Shown piece by piece: positions 61,301-64,000 of a stretch of DNA of 64,000 nt. Positions within the stretch are counted from its first letter, which is position 1. Each line of letters opens with the position of its first letter. The position numbers were made by a program, and so were the translations under genes. The notes under the pieces are model-generated. The model did no database searches, was not told the origin of the DNA, and worked only from the letters and a program-made list of their open reading frames with translations. The DNA is from Cafeteria roenbergensis (lineage: Eukaryota; Sar; Bigyra; Bicosoecida; Cafeteriaceae): assembly GCA_008330645.1 (NCBI GenBank), contig VLTN01000009.1, positions 496,001 through 560,000 of the forward strand. The letters are read 5' to 3'.

Positions 61301-64000
61301 AGCAAGGCCGCCTCGGCCGAGCGGCCGCGGCCCCTCGACTCGACGGCAAGGAGCCCAGCTGCGGCAGATCAGGGCTCTGGCAGAGAGGGCCTGGCCACGG
61401 GCCGGTCGTCCGGCAACGAGACCCCCGTCGCCGGCGGACTCACGGGCCGGAGCCGCAGCGGGTCGGACGCCCTCTTCTCGGCAAGGACGGGTGTCGCCGA
61501 CAGCGCGGTCATGGGCGGCAGTTTGCGCTCGGGCCGAGTCGCGCCCTCGCCCATTGAGCCAGTGGACGTGATCGAAGACGCTGACGTGGCCACGGTTTCG
61601 TCGGCGGTGGCGCGGCTCCGGGACGCCGCCCTTGCTGGCGACTCGCCGCGAGAGGTGCTGCGGGCGTTCCAGGGCGTGATGCGGGCAGTGTGTGCTGTGG
61701 GAGTCAGAGTGATCCTCGTGTGGGACGGCGTAGACCACCTGTACGGCGGCCCGGAGGGCGCCGGAGGCGAGATGCGGGAGTCGCTGCTTGCTGCTGCGGC
61801 TGAGGCCGCGTTTTCAACAGAAGGAGTGGAAGGCTCGCACGGCGCTCCCGCCAAGCAGGCGCAGCCAGCAGCCGGTGGCAGCAAGGGCACCGTGGCGCAG
61901 AGGCGGCCCGCCCAGCCGAGGGCGAGCAGGCGCCGCAGGTCCAGCGTGGTGCTGTCCGACCCCGCACACCTGGCACGGTCCCTGCAGGCGGCGGCCACCT
62001 CGGCGAGTGATGGGCCTGGTGTTGCCGATGCGGAGGGCGGTGCCGCGGCAGCCGTTGGCAGCGAGGACGATTTGGAAATTGACCCGGAACTTGTTGCCAA
62101 CGATGGGATTGGCAGCGCGGACCGGCTCGACGCATGGTCCGCTGCGGAGCTGTGCAGCTCCCCGCTGTGGTTCGTGCCGGACGCCGTCCCTGAGGGTGCC
62201 ACCTTGGTCGTCTCGCACTCGGACGGAGCCGACGCCGACGACGATTTTGGCCTAGCGCCCTCAGGCGCCGCAGCTGCCGAATCGCCCGACCTTGCACCCG
62301 CAGCGGCCAAGGAGGCAGTTGCATCCGCCGCCTCCAGGGTAGCGGTGGTGACTGCGGCGCTCTCGGGGCTTGGCGTCCCGCCGGACGTGGCTGCGAACGC
62401 TCGCTCGGGATTGACCGTGGAGGCCGGCGTTGCAAGAGCCATCGTCGACGCTGTGTACGCCCCTGCGCAGCACCGCGCCGACGGCAACGGCGCTCACGAG
62501 GGCGACCAAGACTGGGGCGACCGCACGTCGCGGGTGACGCCAAAGCGGGCCAAGCGTGGCTCGAGCGCGAGCCGGCGTCGATCCCACGCACGATCCTCAC
62601 TTGCCCGCTCGGTGGGCGAGGGCGGGACCGACGGAGCGGAGGGGCCGGCATTCTCCGAGGGCACGGGGGGACGGCAGCCATCGGCCGCGGCCGCAAGGAA
62701 CGAGGCGGCAGCTCTTCGTCAAGCGCTGGCGTCCCTCTTCCCGGAGGCGGCCGCCGAGAGCGGCTTGGAGGGCATTGCCCGCGTGCTGTCTGCGGCAGCG
62801 GCTGCTGCTGCTGCCGGCGTTGCTGCCGGGGCAGCGGCAGCCACCTCGTTCACGCCCTCGGCCTCGGCCCCTGCGCTCAGGGTGATGGTCTGCCCGCCTC
62901 TGACGGCCGCCGCACAGCGAGGCATCCTTCGAATGGCCCTCGGTCGAGAGGGCGTGGCCGCGCCAGGGGGCGAGGAGTGGGGATGGCTGCTTGGCAGTCG
63001 CATCAAGATGCAGGCCCGCCGCAGACTGGGCAGGCGGCTGGCAGGACCCGTGCGCGACCTCGGACCGACGCCAGAGGCAGTTGGGCTGGCCGCCGCATCG
63101 GGGGAGCGCGACGCCTACCAGGTGCGACGGGCGCAGCGCCGAGCAGTGTTGGACGCCGGAACCGTGTTTGGCGACGCAGCAGCCGTCGCCGCGCGGGAGG
63201 GGGCGTTGGCAATGCACCGGTGGGAGGGACGAGGACCAGGGGCGGACCTCTCGGGGCTCTTCCACCTGCAGAGCCCGCCAGCGAGCCGAGGGAGACGGGG
63301 CTCGATTCACAGGGCTCCCGCCCCCGCTGCAGGCATCGCATCTACGGCTGCAACAGGGGGCCAAGGACCGACTAGACGCACTGGAGCGGGGGCGGGCGCC
63401 ACCAGCACCCGGCCGCAGGCCAAGCGGGCACGAGGACGCCGGCAGTCTGTGGTCGTTGCTGAGACCGCGGAGAAACAGGCCATGCTGGCGATCAGCGCTG
63501 CCGACAACGGCGATGGCGTGGCGGAGGCGACAGAGTGGGCGCTGGCGGCCGCCTCAGGGGCGATCCGGGGAACGGCGTCGGGCGCCATGGCCGTCCGGCG
63601 GGCTGCTCGCCGAGCCTCCGTCTCGGCCGTGGCGAGCAGCGCGTCGGAGCTCGCAGCCACTCGCCAGGGAGCTGCACCCCCTCCCGTCGGCAGGGGTCGG
63701 GACGGCCTGCCGGCCGAAGAGGCCGAAGAGGATGTGAACGGCGGGGGCGCGCCTGGGGGCCCGGAGTCGCGAGGCTGCTTGCTGGCGGACGAGGAGGCTG
63801 ACGCGGTGGCCCCGCGACGCGGGGAGTCGCTGCGAGAGGCGCTGGCAAGGGCGCTGTTTCGTCGGGACTGCATCCCGAGCGGCTCGCTTGCCGGGAGGCT
63901 CCGCGCCGCGAGGATGGCTCTGCCGGGGTACTCGCGTCTCGCGCTTGCGCGCCTGTTGCTTGCTGGGACGCCGGAGCAGGCGCTATCTGCTGCTGTGCGC
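49313..64000 (+). CDS. Giant NACHT (STAND NTPase) protein, 3' partial
   Basis: One frame, read through by eye without a stop, runs from ATG 49313 to the right edge: 4,896 codons and unfinished. Residues 1-920 are Ser/Ala/Gly/Arg-rich and disordered. A charged helical region lies at about 923-1,020 (ELAEAERLLQRALVTRSRAR), a TPR-like pair at about 1,280-1,344 and a SKICH-like beta-sandwich split by a long insert (SDWIGVFRV near 1,385; PGSYRIRLMLAG near 1,825). A second SKICH-like domain lies at 1,850-2,018 and a DUF4062-like domain at about 2,030-2,200 (LREIAEERCVAFLLVDVRQG, EACRPFTMALLTQSYGWVP). The NACHT domain has Walker A GASGSGKS at 3,765-3,772, Walker B VRVILVWDGVDHLYGG near 4,133, EGATLVVSHSD and a winged-helix-like end. 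The DUF4062 plus NACHT order resembles NWD1 and TEP1; WD40 or TPR repeats may follow outside the window. An extra intron near 61069 is possible. Confidence 0.75.
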   Translation, partial: MATKRAREGRASRSSQQGLNAALVSSTGGGREALDALRSLTTGEAARAPAAVSDRFERAAVASRPLTPASLFVPFAPRELDRLASTSRPRFSSSGRLGSATGTARSALGGSSSGSVAGRAATASAAFLPRSRGGSLAPSHRAEPSLRAGSSGMPSPLRGARVGEGGAESGEESSRMLGALLGIASRDAGPASSQRGRQRATHERGPALASARWASASQLPPASPLRASTASLRTTGTPIRRGGSMAALPPRGRGSAGPPSSEGPVAWAGATQQPTSIAQRRHRSQPPQLRTVSSAPLGGLGGAVAATPGGTVLHGASQDAGAALLAMRLAKAAGPDREAVPPRTSFPGQGASPAEAKDAEQSSESTPASALPPWVRAHPTFTSASRFSLSAVVARRDAAAVAVERMARAAATLSSDDAAPLTPTSAAEAATGRQERWVAHVAAGSPEAKPRFSAPREPLEQLQQAALRAETDSALRAASSSTILHSAHSHLAPLAAAKATTRKAAADPATAAALAEAAPARLSLGASLVFADAIAAGGLPGKLRGKAARRPSLFVPAAQAGKHPIVVFAKSAAAKAARRRTTRSRGMSSKMGLRGRTLSADVRSGRRPDGLAADTGRAFGAGSHDWSSSGSWSSEGSQSLAGLLPEGSSQAASEATGIEVGSDAGGGDSAGDGSSVGSGHRSGRGSARRSRRRGSSASSVQHGKEHGGARRRRRGSIWGPEAGAAAAGGRGDLVRGTGGRSQSAADTGSDSGGSGRAGAAWTPRSPSSGSGSDGAGRAAPKGEEAPKAGRPANLLAPPSNASSLSDDGPAASALERQRRARGRATSAASAALPLARSESEPGMGASLRLRDGSVVSLAALDHELLQQGGEAGTGGPLGSAGGKPPGTGGGAQLQSRPQSLLGGRAGAQAAGDPQGMLSESMTTELAEAERLLQRALVTRSRARGLEHAHTKRAIDDLMRVYVLQRRRIEADELRDATAEHVSALARTIDAADRADRVRRVRRGLLLASKSAAAAILLQRDVAAEAGGDEGRRERELKRPPVRRIQHRIPGMDRGAAGAGASALRMPGAAVASGVNGLAAQLRASAHAGGGTAVAAARPASAAAGASALAERLGLGATTGSTASAASHSAAIATEVSGARAAGFAAGMRDSFTASAGGKSGGKAGVGPVGARGNTAAFLASPAGSAGVGAAPADSQEPHGAVASAAALAAEAAPAAATPPAEVERALNVPKAGGGTLLGEGRKALAAAAAVARAAEAAARAKRRQARLGMAAAARATAGERDADSLAMQAQAQLQGGDARAAAAAAREALRVRPGDSEALEAFAASLRAMATATRRQWLRVRAALKAPHRLVIGEPLVIHAACQRVAGRGQGRHAERAVGAPPVSDWIGVFRVERPSRQPGGLATGAGGGAGEDEDVPEEDDEGDSAALGQLAALAGDVRMAKAAAAGSTKAAAQRRSRSGPAGRAPAVDTSGASMGLESQGSGPPRRRAPQAPAPGPRSRSQSPLSSPKGAAGGRAAAEPTIVAPRGRFRPRGGTATLGPSTATGSLWPVVMSRDGGRIRRVIAPNTFLQRAASQWRDRDPATLAGEDTSDSDGQGAECDLGHAAQLRARALLRQQRQLPRQTDAGVAGAAEVAGVGRPARVAGARSPGGFDRPASNSGTSDGGSRSSSSDSDDASTSSMSQSALSAIEGAGSPARRSASRRNALAAKSGWGAGSEDASASDSGSDAEHDPMWAAVVRRLRRPPPPQPPPPRRQLSEGNAAGQSPGGSAPLASPVQDRSAVCDFGDGCPNAQETLVAWAALPFSEAGDTQRVTFATALREPGSYRIRLMLAGSSVAAGSPCSVRVRHVEAAVRAPARVLAGEGVSFRFAFGFSRKRHTADVWAGLFVVPPQAGSHWSGLATAVAMAELGPSRRDTRAATAAASNARSGGAAEDDASASAAAAAGGAGQPPLLSGRRPYLESPYDPTRPVAAVSLGSRSQGRARFRAHPLYPGTYQIRVFGSCDETVCVTRSPPIACVAPLSRSVSHPHAHLLRELRVNLAAPTSGTRLDRESLARAVAPRLREIAEERCVAFLLVDVRQGVDEPADSGESGPMTADQLPHAAKRPGLIGRHRDADDAAGFASAAATAAARISRRAGGKLSSSRVDRTMDASDLAEVALLEAEACRPFTMALLTQSYGWVPHEWHPWVSWASPWLAHFTNDALPRVDTRSRGSAAPASRSASRPSGRKTRVSLPVARPQELGPLLPRLSVVEAQVFAAFALPRMQPPPRRAALKRVQAVLREHAFPASPAELARSPATLASLIRPVSAWGAAEVGAGPMAAVARSLQAAKAAGDLVSPRTQGGGPSTGGGRPSSPDRGAAGRGRVAALPVGMRSALATALKDSRAGAAAHVDSVATPQPTGSDAVWAFARTLVAALGPQAASERAHAREEPARADSARPAHQPGDSTDSPLPEDPDRAASDDASDEGAWRSPSDGEGAGSAEGAAPQSQGRLAGLRRAAIRAAKLAVRAGFAATEVLAGNDGRAALRWAAAEALRLASEADPACAESVAGCHAATSSFQTGRDGWVGGAGASLLLAPGLSLGGEAGFLALLPGLSGPGAAGSTGFTAARAILCAEAGGFALPFATSPPAGGSGVAQLAAAAAVAEDADSLAAKATMLSAVGGTQASGAGLLVPAAAWAASLRGESPPSEPGSAVHRTGPPQRRSPGERGEQRSLAAAADVAPRSAGSGGSGAGAAGASAPGTPMSTRAGAGAAAKAAEAAASAGLLTDLSQQEGSLSAFAITDARLTAEAYGVWHRVLPLFTHEGTLSAHDSQLQSLAAGAAASGTVLHWVLARRRRVQRRLERAQIRERQRRLREASALLLARDRAAEARQAAGGGRADTGWADVARVALGLTGPARTTTGGLGRARAIGLGRGVVADSAAAPSSKARLGALSIRAPHLSSGGPGVSPSPRALASALVGSAASSAARSPIARALRLHARAGTSASGHADSPYARALAASRGGNSPPLGRALSGTPGSGSVWDVAHAGPAHRSIVQGGPGEAPSHTGSVSSESDSDGASGVGYGGAPASPETPLWTSPSSRQGPRPPALALTKSSSAGSGARWRPPSMNDRCVVIGAVEMRRGMARAAWTPATGARSGLLVLSGEGQAMAPDVIGPVGSRRASHGAIWPVVGAALFGDAKAFGRFVLAATAGIEHLAFPRGIGQPLAELAAQAVARTIARAPAPRALPAAPARPLPPVRSGPQAIGGAATAPSSLSRPPRQPPASLHQPVASSRPAGLGAGLLIEPAPSRPDSILAEGIGRSAAGRRRMRREAAAWVNAEGGGAVSVASVLGASLHRAVLPPSLPGDEAQALAARTARGDDESLRGDRAGPSPAGPRPPPPAPSSRAASRGALASAAAMPSAASLQRAAHEWLRRLAVAAATADSTLADGPAAAVVVPGALPVDLHPVSVALRLQRALGSALAGELEVTARPPHRLLPRLLSGKGTAEADAIALSEHDDAQLFAPAAARRSKLGTWALSRLRRKNAATGAGRRGSKAPSAATGGTMPRHSASGAGKAAKPVPGGAGTGARADAGAAGDTQPSKPRSSASQRPSGVTGVRATPWTMLLGQAQPGLAVEAGFAAVYQCEEGSWGSSVHVRHPRAQEDELPSPLAQLYLPGDAVRAQKALAALRTGVARRSDRQVSTYESATMLASTAQRDLMRTLDRCFPKNEAPAPQDAWAVGSAAFAASRAVLFVEEASHRAVLDALHAAAERDALRESRPVVLLGASGSGKSALLGHWCAEVVAARSADALRGTWRSVASEAAAAVPVKVLARAAGAREAQMAEAAAARATVASIDRATSAITSSGPTGPAPGGASRAAWLPSTASGATGDASQACIPPAGPEAASTARRAWWHRAGARARALARGERIVHRNRPAAPAVSVWYEGHRPCCMVCVHCAEGGAPAGGVSLLLTTAAELLLVTVALCGQRTVRPGAGGANSSRRATQRGRRFVDFSQASKAASAERPRPLDSTARSPAAADQGSGREGLATGRSSGNETPVAGGLTGRSRSGSDALFSARTGVADSAVMGGSLRSGRVAPSPIEPVDVIEDADVATVSSAVARLRDAALAGDSPREVLRAFQGVMRAVCAVGVRVILVWDGVDHLYGGPEGAGGEMRESLLAAAAEAAFSTEGVEGSHGAPAKQAQPAAGGSKGTVAQRRPAQPRASRRRRSSVVLSDPAHLARSLQAAATSASDGPGVADAEGGAAAAVGSEDDLEIDPELVANDGIGSADRLDAWSAAELCSSPLWFVPDAVPEGATLVVSHSDGADADDDFGLAPSGAAAAESPDLAPAAAKEAVASAASRVAVVTAALSGLGVPPDVAANARSGLTVEAGVARAIVDAVYAPAQHRADGNGAHEGDQDWGDRTSRVTPKRAKRGSSASRRRSHARSSLARSVGEGGTDGAEGPAFSEGTGGRQPSAAAARNEAAALRQALASLFPEAAAESGLEGIARVLSAAAAAAAAGVAAGAAAATSFTPSASAPALRVMVCPPLTAAAQRGILRMALGREGVAAPGGEEWGWLLGSRIKMQARRRLGRRLAGPVRDLGPTPEAVGLAAASGERDAYQVRRAQRRAVLDAGTVFGDAAAVAAREGALAMHRWEGRGPGADLSGLFHLQSPPASRGRRGSIHRAPAPAAGIASTAATGGQGPTRRTGAGAGATSTRPQAKRARGRRQSVVVAETAEKQAMLAISAADNGDGVAEATEWALAAASGAIRGTASGAMAVRRAARRASVSAVASSASELAATRQGAAPPPVGRGRDGLPAEEAEEDVNGGGAPGGPESRGCLLADEEADAVAPRRGESLREALARALFRRDCIPSGSLAGRLRAARMALPGYSRLALARLLLAGTPEQALSAAVR

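Overview
The window is a gene-dense stretch of a very GC-rich nuclear genome from a eukaryotic protist. It holds spliceosomal introns (GTGAG or GTGCG donors, mostly YGCAG acceptors), cytosolic and mitochondrial eukaryotic proteins, and no operons, ribosome binding sites or prokaryotic genes. A succinyl-CoA-type 5-aminolevulinate synthase, a mitochondrial propionyl-CoA carboxylase and the absence of any plastid gene fit a heterotroph. A bicosoecid stramenopile such as Cafeteria is my best guess, from base composition and gene style only; no marker here proves it. I saw no rRNA, tRNA, CRISPR array, recognisable transposon or virus-derived element.

Layout from left to right: TBCE (5' end cut off by the window); a small ubiquitin/SUMO-like protein; isopentenyl phosphate kinase; a large secreted Ala/Glu-rich repeat protein; a dysferlin-domain/double U-box/NZF ubiquitin ligase; a mitochondrial PPR protein; the NatB auxiliary subunit NAA25; the dolichol-pathway mannosyltransferase ALG3; an unidentified basic protein; the ribosome-biogenesis protein NOP9; 5-aminolevulinate synthase; an N-terminal protein methyltransferase; a 2,429-residue PHD/C2H2 protein in an AT-richer island with CAG repeats; propionyl-CoA carboxylase beta; a CAMK-like kinase whose catalytic domain is split by a huge insertion; and the first 4,896 residues of a giant NACHT (STAND) protein that runs off the right edge.

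Genes mostly alternate between head-to-head pairs (six short shared upstream regions of about 130 to 250 bp) and tail-to-tail pairs. Introns are few, short (118 to 375 bp) and close to the 5' end. For eight genes I rebuilt the first exon(s) by finding a donor/acceptor pair whose phases match. In each case this gave an ATG start, and in several it restored a feature the family needs: a signal peptide, mitochondrial presequences, the kinase glycine loop and lysine, and heme-regulatory motifs.

The genes form no single pathway. Recurrent themes are mitochondrial metabolism (ALAS, PCCB, PPR protein), isoprenoid and N-glycan synthesis (IPK, ALG3), and N-terminal protein modification (NAA25, NTMT). 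The two most novel-looking items are the dysferlin-domain E3 ligase and the giant NACHT protein, which carries two possible SKICH-like beta-sandwiches and a DUF4062-like domain ahead of its NTPase. Because stop codons are rare at this GC content, antisense frames stay open for hundreds of codons; I accepted a frame only when it showed family motifs, splice logic or clear protein-like composition.
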